The notes below the pieces were generated by a model. It had not been told where the DNA came from. It ran no database searches and saw nothing but the letters and a program-made list of their open reading frames with translations. Both the position numbers and the translations under genes were made by a program. From the NCBI GenBank assembly GCA_965203505.1, contig OZ241880.1, forward strand, positions 496,001 through 560,000: a stretch of DNA of 64,000 nt, written 5' to 3'. The stretch is from Bin127 sp965203505. Its GTDB lineage: Bacteria > Chloroflexota > Dehalococcoidia > Lucifugimonadales > Lucifugimonadaceae. This document shows, in pieces, positions 1 to 7,966 of this stretch; position 1 is the first letter of the stretch; every line of letters begins with the position of its first letter.

Positions 1-127
1 GCGCCTACGACGGAATCGATCTCCGGGGCCGGGGTCGAACCTGTTGCCGCGACCGTGTTCACGCCGATACCAGCCCTTGCCTGCTGTCTCACTGTGCCCA
101 ACCCGGCGGACAAACGGGGCAATGCGG
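1..127. other. No supported gene at left edge
   Basis: Nothing in these bases can be tied to a gene. The plus-strand frame starting at base 1 stays open into the META gene, but its translation is low-complexity and resembles no family I know. It may be the intergenic tail after the META gene or a shadow frame. Confidence 0.4.
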
Positions 128-535
128 CTACTTCGCAACCCGCTCGAAGACCAGTGTCTGCCCGCCTTCGCTGTGAAGGGTGAGCCGTTCTCCTGAGACC
201 TCGAACCGCTGCACTGTCGCCAACGAGTCTTGCATCCGCTGTTCCTGTTGGAACAGCGCTTGGGATGGGCAACCCGCTTCCGTCCATGACAGGTCGTCAA
301 GGCGCATCTCCGACTCCTGTACGCCGTATCTCGCCGAGTAAGAGTTGCAGCCCGTCCACCCCGTCATGTCCGTGGCGGTGGTGAACTCGGCAGATGGATC
401 GCCCCCTACCACCTCGGCGGGAGCGTCGGCATTGCCCAGCGCGACCAACCGCCACTCCGTATCGGCCAACGGATTCCCTTCGCTGCCACAGGCCACTAGG
501 AGAAACACGAAGCCAAGTAGAAGCCACCGCATCAT
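128..535 (-). CDS. META (HslJ-like) domain lipoprotein
   Basis: Small secreted lipoprotein of about 135 residues with a META/HslJ-type domain. After a hydrophobic N-terminus there is a lipobox (LLVAC, Cys16), then the family pattern: an 'LADTEWRLVAL' opening, a 'GWTGCNSYSARY' core containing the G-C-N motif, and a C-terminal 'GERLTLHSEGGQTLVFER' strand. META domains are small beta-rich folds found in envelope or stress-related lipoproteins; no enzymatic role is known. I chose the double ATG at 535/532 because GAAAGG lies just upstream and it places the signal peptide first; an in-frame start at 574 adds an unlikely 13 residues. It is the last gene of the minus-strand run of secreted proteins, about 150 bp after its neighbour. 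Confidence 0.8.
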   Translation of the reverse strand: MMRWLLLGFVFLLVACGSEGNPLADTEWRLVALGNADAPAEVVGGDPSAEFTTATDMTGWTGCNSYSARYGVQESEMRLDDLSWTEAGCPSQALFQQEQRMQDSLATVQRFEVSGERLTLHSEGGQTLVFERVAK

Positions 536-682
536 CCTTAACCTTTCAGTGTGCGGCCTTCTCTGAGCATCCATGCGTGCGGCCTTCCGCGTTTCTGCCT
601 GCGTCCCTACGGGCTATGCCCGTTGCCTCACTATACGCCGCCTATACGTTTGAGGGTAAGGCTGTCGCTCTTCTTTTCCTCT

Positions 683-1885
683 TCACAATCCCCCCGGTCC
701 CTGATTACCGGACTGATTGCCGGATCCCTCTTCCGAAGGGTCCTGCTCCTCTTCCGTGATCACCGCGACTTGGATGACCGTGACCGTGTAGGTCTTGGTA
801 GTGACGCCGTCCTCGGCGGTTACGACCACGGGGATGTTCTTGTCCTCGTCCTGTGTCAGGGAAATCAGGACACTCAATCCATCAGGGTCGGGCCGTACGC
901 CATCTACGGTAGTAGTTGCGCGGTAGTCAGTGGGGAAAGCGTAAACTGTCACGCTGGTCACGGTCCGGAGCACGTTTACCGTGTAATCGGTCGTGTCTGC
1001 ATCGAACGCAAGCTCGCCCGGCGAAATGTACAAACCCAGCAGACTCGCGTCGCTGGACTTCACACCCTCGACCGTGATCGTCGACTCCGGCGACCACGGG
1101 CTCACCCCCTTGTCGTAGGTGAGACCGCGGGACTTCACCCTGTAAGTGGATCCGCTGAACACCTCATGAGTATTCACGACCGGCTCGACTGAGTAAGTCG
1201 ATGAGGCCGGGACGGCCCATCGGGTATTCGCTCTGAACTTCCACGGACCGTCGTCTTTCTTGATGGCGGTGTCGTACCCGACGATGGGCGTGTTCCCGCA
1301 TGAGGCGGCCGACGGGCTGATCGACATGGAGCGGTTCGAGTCGTCCACTGTGAGCGTCGGTGCAGCCGAGGCGGTGCACGCAGAGTTCGTACCGACTATG
1401 TCCAGCGTGAAGGAGGGAGTCAGGGCGCTGTAGGTGGAGTCGTCGCTGCTGACGGTGTGTGTGATGCTGCCGGCGTCTTCGTCGTCCGCGGCTCCAGCGT
1501 AGGTAAAGACCTGCACCACCTGCACGTTGTTCCAGTTCTCGGGAGTGAAGGTCAGCGGTCCGTCGTGGCCGGTATTGACCCATATCGCGGACGAAGCGCT
1601 TGCGGGTGCGATGGTCACATTCGCGCTGGGCCGGGCCCCAAGCTTCACGAAGTAGTTGATCGACAGTCCCTCCGAGATGGTCATGCTGTTCGCACTGACA
1701 AGTTGCCCGCCGCTGCCGTCACTTAGAACGCCTTGCTTGACATAGAAGGCGACGGCAGACTCCTGAGCCACGGCTGGCTGGACCAGCGTCGCCAGAAGTG
1801 TCATCAGCGCCAGCAAGACGACGCCGGCCGTCATGACCGTCCACAAGAGACGGCGCGGCATTGAAATGAGCTCGGATTTCATCAT
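683..1885 (-). CDS. Secreted cadherin-like beta-sandwich protein
   Basis: Exported protein of 400 residues. A basic N-terminus and long hydrophobic segment (about residues 10-36) end at an 'AVAQES' cleavage-like site. The middle has a FnIII-like stretch (about 170-275). Residues about 280-375 ('SSDASLLGLYISPG' ... 'TKTYTVTVIQ') match the cadherin-like beta-sandwich repeat, Pfam PF12733, seen in bacterial surface proteins. The tail is acidic, then Gly/Gln/Asn-rich, with no sorting motif. The start is well supported: GGAGGTGA lies seven bases before the first of two ATGs. It follows the Cache lipoprotein gene by 27 bp and is probably cotranscribed with it. A binding or adhesive role is inferred from the fold only. 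Confidence 0.75.
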   Translation of the reverse strand: MMKSELISMPRRLLWTVMTAGVVLLALMTLLATLVQPAVAQESAVAFYVKQGVLSDGSGGQLVSANSMTISEGLSINYFVKLGARPSANVTIAPASASSAIWVNTGHDGPLTFTPENWNNVQVVQVFTYAGAADDEDAGSITHTVSSDDSTYSALTPSFTLDIVGTNSACTASAAPTLTVDDSNRSMSISPSAASCGNTPIVGYDTAIKKDDGPWKFRANTRWAVPASSTYSVEPVVNTHEVFSGSTYRVKSRGLTYDKGVSPWSPESTITVEGVKSSDASLLGLYISPGELAFDADTTDYTVNVLRTVTSVTVYAFPTDYRATTTVDGVRPDPDGLSVLISLTQDEDKNIPVVVTAEDGVTTKTYTVTVIQVAVITEEEQDPSEEGSGNQSGNQGPGGL

Positions 1886-1912
1886 TGAATCACCTCCGCT
1901 TACCGGCCCTAC

Positions 1913-3073
1913 TCAATCTTGGCTCCAGCCGGTGCCGAAGACGTAGCCGTCATAACCCGCCACGAATACCCGCAGCGACTCGGACTCCACCCAGTCGCCG
2001 TCAGTGGTGGCATCGATCGTCTGTCCGCCTAACAGTTCCTGGACGTCCCCGCCTATCAGCGTGAGGTCGGAGTGCCCCACGATCTTCCCGTCTGGGCCTC
2101 CTATGAAGGCGAACCACTTGCCGTCGACCGTCTCGGCGGCGTTGTAGTAGGCGATCGCCTCCTCAAGGCCAGCCAGGGCGCTTCCCGGACTGGCGAAGTA
2201 GGCAATTGTTCCGGCCAGCCCGACATCGCGGTACTTGTCCACGGCGACGGATACCAGCATCCTCGTGAACTCGTCGGCGTCGATGTACCAGCCGGAGCCG
2301 AACAGCAACCCGTCGTGTTTCATCATCCACGCGTTCTTCAGCTCGAAGTCGCCGGAGCCTACGCCCCCGCTCTCCGGATTGCGGTACACGTAGGACACCC
2401 ACTTGCCTTCCTCCGTGGCCGCGAGCATCTCCGGCCCGAATTGGTAGCCGTTGGCGTCGGTACCCACCCAGCCCTTAAGGTCGAGGCCCAGACGTTCGGG
2501 GGCAGGGTGTCCGATGACGAGGTCGTTCTCGTCAATTATGAAAACGTACCACTGCCCGTCCACGCTCTGGGGGCTGTTGTAGTGGGCGAGGGTGGCGTCC
2601 AGGCCGTGAGCCTCGTACCGGGCGATGGCGTTCGAGACAAAGTGCTGCGTGTAGTCGGCGGCGGCGGACTTGGACGGGATGGAGGCGATGGCTGCCCGGA
2701 TTATCTCCTCTGCCTCGGCGCGGGACAGGCCCGGCTCGGGTTGGGGCATCTTCTCGATGGCATCGTTGACGATCACCTCCACGCCGGCGGTATCGGACTG
2801 CGACTGCGCGGCAATCGCGTCGTTGACAATTCCCTCGACCACGGCGCGGGACAGGCCCGGCTCTGGTTGGGGCATCTTCTCGATGGCATCGTTGACGATC
2901 CCTTCCACGTCGGCGGAATCAGCCTGCGACTGCGCCGCCACCTCCTCCCGGACGATCTCCTGGACCTCAGTGCGGGTCAGCCCGGCATCCCCGCCTCCGC
3001 AGGCGGTGAGCAGAGCGGGGAGGATGAGTAATAGTCCCGCAGCCAGTGTAATGCGTCGTATCGTTTTGTTCAT
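1913..3073 (-). CDS. Cache-domain lipoprotein with N-terminal tandem repeats
   Basis: Lipoprotein of 386 residues. Perfect lipobox (LLTAC, Cys25) followed by a GGGD linker. Residues about 32-125 are short tandem repeats with the unit 'VEGIVNDAIEKMPQPEPGLSRA'-like, of which 'NDAIEKMPQPEPGLSRA' occurs twice verbatim, probably forming an amphipathic helical stalk. From about 140 to the end there are two Cache-like modules with the typical 'QWYVFIIDENDLVIGHP' and 'KWFAFIGGPDGKIVGHS' strands. Cache domains bind small extracellular ligands and usually sit in front of signalling domains; this one stands alone, so it may be a free sensor or scavenger. The ATG at 3073 starts five bases after the preceding gene's stop, with GGAG upstream; the 60-codon upstream extension is not plausible. 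Confidence 0.8.
   Translation of the reverse strand: MNKTIRRITLAAGLLLILPALLTACGGGDAGLTRTEVQEIVREEVAAQSQADSADVEGIVNDAIEKMPQPEPGLSRAVVEGIVNDAIAAQSQSDTAGVEVIVNDAIEKMPQPEPGLSRAEAEEIIRAAIASIPSKSAAADYTQHFVSNAIARYEAHGLDATLAHYNSPQSVDGQWYVFIIDENDLVIGHPAPERLGLDLKGWVGTDANGYQFGPEMLAATEEGKWVSYVYRNPESGGVGSGDFELKNAWMMKHDGLLFGSGWYIDADEFTRMLVSVAVDKYRDVGLAGTIAYFASPGSALAGLEEAIAYYNAAETVDGKWFAFIGGPDGKIVGHSDLTLIGGDVQELLGGQTIDATTDGDWVESESLRVFVAGYDGYVFGTGWSQD
2720..2900 (-). repeat. Tandem coding repeat in Cache lipoprotein
   Basis: Two near-identical DNA blocks, about 2720-2770 and 2848-2898, each contain the stretch 'ttggggcatcttctcgatgg' and encode the repeated MPQPEPGLSRA segment. Repeat number could vary by slippage or recombination, changing stalk length. 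Confidence 0.7.
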
Positions 3074-3077
3074 TTGC

Positions 3078-4637
3078 CTATACTCCGCCGGTCGTCCACG
3101 TGCAACGTGCAGTGACTTCCGGGTGGTCGCTGAGTCTGAATTCGAACCCGGTAAAGCCGGGGTAGGCGGACCGCAGTCCGCCAAAGTTATTGTTGGAGGT
3201 GAAGACCGAGCTGCCGCTCGTGAGAATCGGCACTCCCACAAGCCATTCGCCATTCGTGTCGGCCAGGACCCGGTATTCCGTCGGCTCCTCGGCGGACGGA
3301 GCCGGGCTGAGGACGAGCGCCGTCTCCGGCGTCTCGGAGGCGGTCATCGCGGACCCGCACTCCGGGTTCTCCCAACCGGTGTCCACGCTCAGCGTCCCCG
3401 GCGTGGCGGATTCGTCGTCGTTGATCCTGACCTGCACGGAAGTGATCGGGCCCGGCCTCACTCCCGACGGCCAGGCTGAGTTGGCCGTGTCCAGCGCCAC
3501 GGTGAAGGTCTCGTCGGTGTCGTCGGTGGCTAGAAAGTTGAGTACGGCGGTCGTCGAGCCTGCGGTGATGGTCGTCGCCGTAATGGCGCCGTAGTCGCCG
3601 CTCTCGGCGGTGCCGGCGGTGGTCGTCAGCGGGATACTCACGGCTCTCCCCAGGGACGCCTCTTCGCCCCACCTCGCTGACGTCATGGTCACTATCACCT
3701 GCGCGAAACCGCCTTCCGCCACCGGGTTGGGGCTGACGGAGAGGGACACCCGGCGGAGCCCGCCGTCTTCGATCCTGATGGTCAACCATGACGTGGCGCC
3801 CCAGGCATAAACCGCATCTTTCGTCACAGCTTTGAGCGCCACGTGGAACGTCTCATCGGCCGTGTCGGTGTCGGCGGTGGTGGAAATGACGCCCGTGCCG
3901 GTCGTCGAGCCGGAGGGGATGGTGATGCTCTCCAGCGTCCCGTAGTCGCCGCTCTCGGCCGTGCCGGCGTGCATCTCCAGCGGGACGACGGTATTGGAGC
4001 TGCGGGCTCGGGAAAGCGTCGCCGTCACCGTCACACTGGTGCCCTCGCGCACCGTGCCGGCGTTGATGGAGAGGGACACCGTGGGAGTGGGCGCGGTCAG
4101 ACTAAGCTCGACCGTGTCGCCGACGGACCAGCTCAGGCCGGAGTTGGTCCAGATGTGATCGTTGAAGTTCGATCCGCTGCCATGGGTGGCGTCCTTGAGC
4201 GGGAAGGAAGCGGCACCAATCCGCAGGGTCAGATCGTCAACCGCAGCGCCGACCGCGCCGGCATTGAAGATGAGTTCGTCCAAGTCTGGGTCCAGGGCGA
4301 TCTCACTGATGGTGCGCGTGGCTCCGTGCGTGAACTGATCGCTTGTGAGCACGTCCGTCTCGCTGCATCTGCTGTCCGCCTCGGCGCTGTGGCAGCCCAG
4401 ACCAAGACTGAGTTGCTTCACCGTCAGCGTTCCGGTCCAGACGGTGGTGGTCTGGGCCTGGGCGGGCTGTGCGCCGTGCGCAAAGAAGAACGCCAGCGCG
4501 ACCGCCAGCAGAATGAGCGGGGATAGGCGGAAGATAGAAGTTCGCATCATGCCGGGAATCCGGGGATGTTCAGAGCTTGAAAATCGGGGGGGGGGGGGGG
4601 CTCCGTGGCGGGGTGTTTTCTCTCTGTGGTTGAACAT
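3078..4637 (-). CDS. Secreted Calx-beta protein with poly-C leader
   Basis: Exported protein of about 519 residues from the ATG at 4637, or about 490 from the internal double ATG at 4550/4547. The signal peptide follows that internal ATG (hydrophobic run ending 'AQPAQAQ'). Two Calx-beta modules are visible, 'TVSLSINAGTVREGTSVTV' and 'VSLSVSPNPVAEGGFAQVIV', each with the 'AGTAESGDYG' strand and a 'DETF.VAL' end. Calx-beta domains occur in large adhesive or calcium-binding surface proteins. A GAAGGAGG sequence sits before the ATG at 4637, while the internal ATG has no good ribosome site. The leader between them (MFNHREKTPRHG, a proline run, RFSSSEH...) is read through a 15-base C tract and is in frame here. 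Tract-length change would uncouple it, so this copy looks 'on'. Confidence 0.75.
   Translation of the reverse strand: MFNHREKTPRHGAPPPPRFSSSEHPRIPGMMRTSIFRLSPLILLAVALAFFFAHGAQPAQAQTTTVWTGTLTVKQLSLGLGCHSAEADSRCSETDVLTSDQFTHGATRTISEIALDPDLDELIFNAGAVGAAVDDLTLRIGAASFPLKDATHGSGSNFNDHIWTNSGLSWSVGDTVELSLTAPTPTVSLSINAGTVREGTSVTVTATLSRARSSNTVVPLEMHAGTAESGDYGTLESITIPSGSTTGTGVISTTADTDTADETFHVALKAVTKDAVYAWGATSWLTIRIEDGGLRRVSLSVSPNPVAEGGFAQVIVTMTSARWGEEASLGRAVSIPLTTTAGTAESGDYGAITATTITAGSTTAVLNFLATDDTDETFTVALDTANSAWPSGVRPGPITSVQVRINDDESATPGTLSVDTGWENPECGSAMTASETPETALVLSPAPSAEEPTEYRVLADTNGEWLVGVPILTSGSSVFTSNNNFGGLRSAYPGFTGFEFRLSDHPEVTARCTWTTGGV
4586..4600 (-). repeat. C15 homopolymer tract (locus 1)
   Basis: Fifteen consecutive G on the plus strand, C on the coding strand, between a strong-SD ATG (4637) and the signal-peptide ATG (4550). 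The distance of 87 bases keeps the leader in frame with the secreted protein. Such mononucleotide tracts change length by slipped-strand mispairing. Exact length should be treated with care in any assembly. Confidence 0.85.
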
Positions 4638-4715
4638 GGTTGCTGACTCCTCCTTCAATGGTGTTCGCTGTGCCGGTCAGGCTGGCCGTTTTGAGATCAG
4701 ATTGCGCATGGCGGG

Positions 4716-5816
4716 TTAGAGGCCGCCGAAGCCTCCGGCATGTACTGCGGTGGTGCACGCGGCCCGGCTGCCGTTCTTATCCTCGGCGGCGTAGGTCACG
4801 GACCATTGCCTCCGCGCCTCCTGCGATGGCGTCCCGCCAAGCTTCCTGGTCGCGGGGTCGAAGGTGATTCCGGATGCCACGCTGGACAGCGGCTGCTGCG
4901 AGTCGGATTCAATCAGGCTGTAGGTGAGGGTCCCGGCGCCGCCCGATGCATCCGGATAAGTGATCGTCCCATCGGCGGCGCCGTCCAACCACTCTTCGTC
5001 GCTGGTGAACGCGACGATCGTGGAGCTACAGAAGTCCCTGACCGTGTCGTCGAAGGTCACCGGCGGGGCGACCGACACATTGAAGGTGAGGGAGGCCGTG
5101 CTGCCCAACTCGCCGGTGGCGGTGTAGGTGACGGTGGCGGGGCTCGTGGTGACGGTCGTGGGCGTGCCGACGATGGCGCGGTGAACGCTCGACAGGGAGA
5201 GTCCGTCGGGCAGGCCCGTTGCCGCGTAGGTCACCTCGTAGTCATCACTGCCTGACGGGAGCGGGGCGTGGTACACCTCCTCGTTCTGGGTGAACGTCAG
5301 GTCGGGGATTGAGGCGGATCCAAAGCTGACGGGCGGGTACTGGTAGACCTTTATCGTGTAGGTCAAGGTGTCGCCGTTCTCCGCGGTTACCGTCACGATG
5401 ATGTTGTGCGGGTCGTCGGGGTCCGTGTGGGGCGTGATGGTGATTGCGGAGCTGTCCGCGCCGCTGGTCACGGTCTGGGGCGTCCCGCCGCTCTCCAGCT
5501 GCACCGTGATGCTCGCAAGGTCGCCCGCTGTGGCGGTGGGTCGGACGGTGACGCTGGTGATCTCCTGGAGCATCACGGCGGTGTAGACGCGAGGGCCATA
5601 GGCCCACACGGGGCCCGCCGACGCGGTGCTTCCGGTGGTGGCGTTGGCGATGGTCAGGTCGCTGAGGGTGGCGTCGGCGGATTGGGGGGCTTGGGCGTGG
5701 GCGGGTTGCCCGTAGTGCAGGAAGAATGCGGCGAGGCTCACCGCGGCCACAAGCACGGCGAGGGTCGTGACGCGCCATAGGGAGCTGGTCTGAAATCCAA
5801 GGTTATGCATCATCAT
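4716..5816 (-). CDS. Secreted Ig-like (He_PIG/cadherin-like) protein
   Basis: Exported protein of 366 residues: hydrophobic segment about 14-34 ending 'GQPAHAQA', then a cadherin-like module ('ADATLSDLTIANAT' ... 'TLTYTIKVYQ'), then putative-Ig (He_PIG-type) modules with the signature 'YAATGLPDGLSLS' and 'VTYTATGELGSTASLTFNVSV', and a third partial module ending at the C-terminus. No enzyme motif is seen. The first of three successive ATGs is used because AAAGGAG lies four bases upstream. It starts 50 bp after the larger paralogue (5867..7573) and is likely in the same transcript. It lacks the C-tract leader present in its neighbours. Confidence 0.75.
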   Translation of the reverse strand: MMMHNLGFQTSSLWRVTTLAVLVAAVSLAAFFLHYGQPAHAQAPQSADATLSDLTIANATTGSTASAGPVWAYGPRVYTAVMLQEITSVTVRPTATAGDLASITVQLESGGTPQTVTSGADSSAITITPHTDPDDPHNIIVTVTAENGDTLTYTIKVYQYPPVSFGSASIPDLTFTQNEEVYHAPLPSGSDDYEVTYAATGLPDGLSLSSVHRAIVGTPTTVTTSPATVTYTATGELGSTASLTFNVSVAPPVTFDDTVRDFCSSTIVAFTSDEEWLDGAADGTITYPDASGGAGTLTYSLIESDSQQPLSSVASGITFDPATRKLGGTPSQEARRQWSVTYAAEDKNGSRAACTTAVHAGGFGGL

Positions 5817-5866
5817 TGCTCCTTTGAACGTCTTTGTTCATCTGCTCATGGCCTCCTCCGCACCGT

Positions 5867-7573
5867 CTAGATGCCTCCTACCTTCACGGTGAAGCTCACC
5901 TCTGTCGACCAGGGGCCCACGCCGTCATCGTTCCTGGCGGCGACGCGCACCTTGTAGTCGCCGTCGTCGAGGCCTTCGATGCTGACGCCCCTGACGCTGC
6001 CGGTGAAGAAGCTGAGAGCGACGTCGTCGGGCGCGGAGTTGACCGGCCTGTCCGGGTAGCTGCCGTCCGATGCAATGACCTGCACCACGTAGCCGGTCGC
6101 TCCCGTCACTGCGTCCCAGGACGCCGCGGCGTCCCGCCCCGTTGCCTGGGCTGCTGCCAGGGACGCGGGCGCGGCGGTCGGGACATCGGAACCGTTGACT
6201 ACGGTGACGGTGAAGTCCTTGGTGGTGCTGACGCCGTTGCCGTCCGTTGCCGTGTAGGTCATCGCCGTGACGCCAGCAATCGTGGGCGTACCCGAGAGGG
6301 TGGGGTTGCTCCCCCCGGAAAAGACCAGGCCATCGACCTGCGGCGTGAGGTCATAGCTCAACGGGGCCACCATCTTCCACCACGGCCCGCTGGCCGCCCC
6401 CAGTGTGAGAGCGACGGCCCTGCCCGCGGTGTAGGACTGGTCGTCTATGTTCGAGAGGGTCGGAGGTCCGATCACGGAGATGCTGCTGCTGGCCGACGCC
6501 GACGCCCCGTTTTCGTCCCTTGCCCGGTAGCTGATGGCGTATCCCGTGTCCCGAAGAGCGATCCGGTTGACATTCGAGTTACCGTCGATGGTCAGGATTC
6601 GGGTGGAGGAATCCAGGGTTACGCCCGCGCCGGGGACACCCGCCGCCACCGTCTCGGTGGTGTTGAATACCAGTTCGTAGGTCAGCGTCCCCGTGCCTCC
6701 CGTGGCCTCCGGCAGTGTGACGGTGAGGGGAGCGGCCTGGCCCGCGGTGTAGGTGATGACCTGCCCGTAGTAGGTATTGAGGTCCTCCGCGTCAAAGGTC
6801 ACTGGCGGTGCCACAGTCACATCGAAGGAGAGGGAAGCCGAGGCGCCGGATCCGTCGGTGGCGGTGTAGGTGACCGTGACCGCGCCGCTCGTGGCGCTCT
6901 CCGGGGCGCCCCGGACCACTTGGTCGTCCCCCGACACCAGGGAGAGCCCTGCGGGCAGTCCCGTGACCGAGTAGGTCGTGGTATGGGGATAGAAACCGCC
7001 GGTGGCCCTGGGCAGCCCGAATGAGGTTTTCAGGCCTGCGGTCAGGGTCTCATCCTCGATGGTGGCATCGCCGAAGGTCGGCAGGTCCGTCACGAAGTCC
7101 AGGTCGAAGTAGTAGATCTGGGCAGCGCCATTCTTGTCGACGACGCGAATGGCAGGGTGAGGGTTCTCGGTGGTTGGGCTGGCCGTCAAAGTGCCGCCTG
7201 AACTGCTAATCGACTTGACCATCGTGGTGTCGTCCAGGCTCTTCTCGGTGTCCGGCCTCATCCGGACCACGACGTGTTGGATCTCATCACCGGTCCAAGT
7301 GGGCGTGAACGTGATGTCTTCAAGATCGGAGGGAACGAGGATGGTGTAGCTCTCCGTGTTGGGGTTGAACACAACCGGGTTCGGGATGAGCTGGAAGGTG
7401 TAGGTTTTGTCGCCGCGCGTGATCGAGCCGGTGATGCCCAGCCCCGTCAGGTGATTGCCACCGTGGTTTGCCTGCGCGGGCTGCGCGTCGGGCGCGAAGA
7501 AGACCGCCAAGGCCGTCAGCGCGACGGCCAGCAGGAGAAGCGAGGATCGGCGGAAAGATTGGGATCGTATCAC
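5867..7573 (-). CDS. Secreted multi-Ig/FnIII protein behind a C tract
   Basis: Exported protein of 568 residues. The signal sequence (MIRSQSFRRSSLLLLAVALT... 'QPAQA') is followed by an N-terminal beta-sandwich ('YTFQLIPNPVVFNP' ... 'YTILVPSDLEDITFTP'), several putative-Ig modules with 'YSVTGLPAGLSLVSGDD' and 'VTYTATDGSGASASLSFDV', and a C-terminal FnIII module ('GRDAAASWDAVTGATGYVV' ... 'DGDYKVRVAARNDDGVGPW'). The start is GTG with AAGGA about ten bases upstream. An upstream ATG at 7625 with GGGAGGAGG precedes a 13-base C tract; in the present length that leader ends after ten codons. Paralogue of the frameshifted gene at 7967-9803, with the same length class and domain order. Confidence 0.75.
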   Translation of the reverse strand: MIRSQSFRRSSLLLLAVALTALAVFFAPDAQPAQANHGGNHLTGLGITGSITRGDKTYTFQLIPNPVVFNPNTESYTILVPSDLEDITFTPTWTGDEIQHVVVRMRPDTEKSLDDTTMVKSISSSGGTLTASPTTENPHPAIRVVDKNGAAQIYYFDLDFVTDLPTFGDATIEDETLTAGLKTSFGLPRATGGFYPHTTTYSVTGLPAGLSLVSGDDQVVRGAPESATSGAVTVTYTATDGSGASASLSFDVTVAPPVTFDAEDLNTYYGQVITYTAGQAAPLTVTLPEATGGTGTLTYELVFNTTETVAAGVPGAGVTLDSSTRILTIDGNSNVNRIALRDTGYAISYRARDENGASASASSSISVIGPPTLSNIDDQSYTAGRAVALTLGAASGPWWKMVAPLSYDLTPQVDGLVFSGGSNPTLSGTPTIAGVTAMTYTATDGNGVSTTKDFTVTVVNGSDVPTAAPASLAAAQATGRDAAASWDAVTGATGYVVQVIASDGSYPDRPVNSAPDDVALSFFTGSVRGVSIEGLDDGDYKVRVAARNDDGVGPWSTEVSFTVKVGGI

Positions 7574-7608
7574 GTCGGACCGTCCTTGGTTTTCAGAGGA
7601 TGAAAATC

Positions 7609-7621
7609 GGGGGGGGGGGGG
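7609..7621 (-). repeat. C13 homopolymer tract (locus 2)
   Basis: Thirteen C on the coding strand, directly after 'ATGT' of a leader ORF with a strong ribosome site. The leader ATG (7625) is 52 bases from the main GTG (7573), one base out of frame; 12 or 15 C would fuse the leader in frame. At 13 C the leader reads M-S-P4-I-F-I-L then stops. With 14 C it would stop at a TGA overlapping the GTG start, an arrangement that permits reinitiation. Confidence 0.85.
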
Positions 7622-7665
7622 ACATGGTTACAGGGACCTCCTCCCTATGGCGTTCCGCGCAGGCT

Positions 7666-7918
7666 CCAGTTGTTCATCGGTCGGGTACTCCCCGATCAGT
7701 GACCGCGAAGATGAAATCTTCTACATGGACAGTGAATCCATTTTAAGTTTTTGTAAATAACTTGTGGGTAAAGTTACTTCCTGAATTGATAACGTAGCGA
7801 TGACTTTCGACCCGATTCGCAAGAATCTGCCGCAAAAAGTCCCATTCGCGGGTTGCAGGCTGGCAAATGACGACCAGCCGGTCAAGGGAACCGGACCACG
7901 GGGGACCGTGTCTCGTGA
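7666..7918 (-). promoter_or_regulatory. Duplicated upstream region (copy A)
   Basis: About 250 noncoding bases that recur almost unchanged at about 9981-10234, upstream of the paralogous gene. It has a conserved small hairpin (TCGGG-TACTC-CCCGA near 7679), an AT-rich core on the minus strand ('AACTTTACC...', 'ACTTAAAATGG') that may hold the promoter, and a conserved stretch near 7840-7910. Promoter boxes are not convincing enough to place exactly. No gene is seen between 7626 and 7966. Confidence 0.55.
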
Positions 7919-7966
7919 GCGGTGAGCATCATCTAGTCATCTACTCGTCGTCTCCTTGGCACCCGC

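Noticed and set aside
2072..3031. 319-aa plus-strand ORF opposite the Cache lipoprotein
   Set aside because: Antisense shadow of a well-supported gene with a lipobox and domain pattern.
7735..7800. Exact sigma-70 promoter for the surface-protein operon
   Set aside because: Box-like hexamers are present in the AT-rich core but no pair has acceptable spacing, so only the region is annotated.
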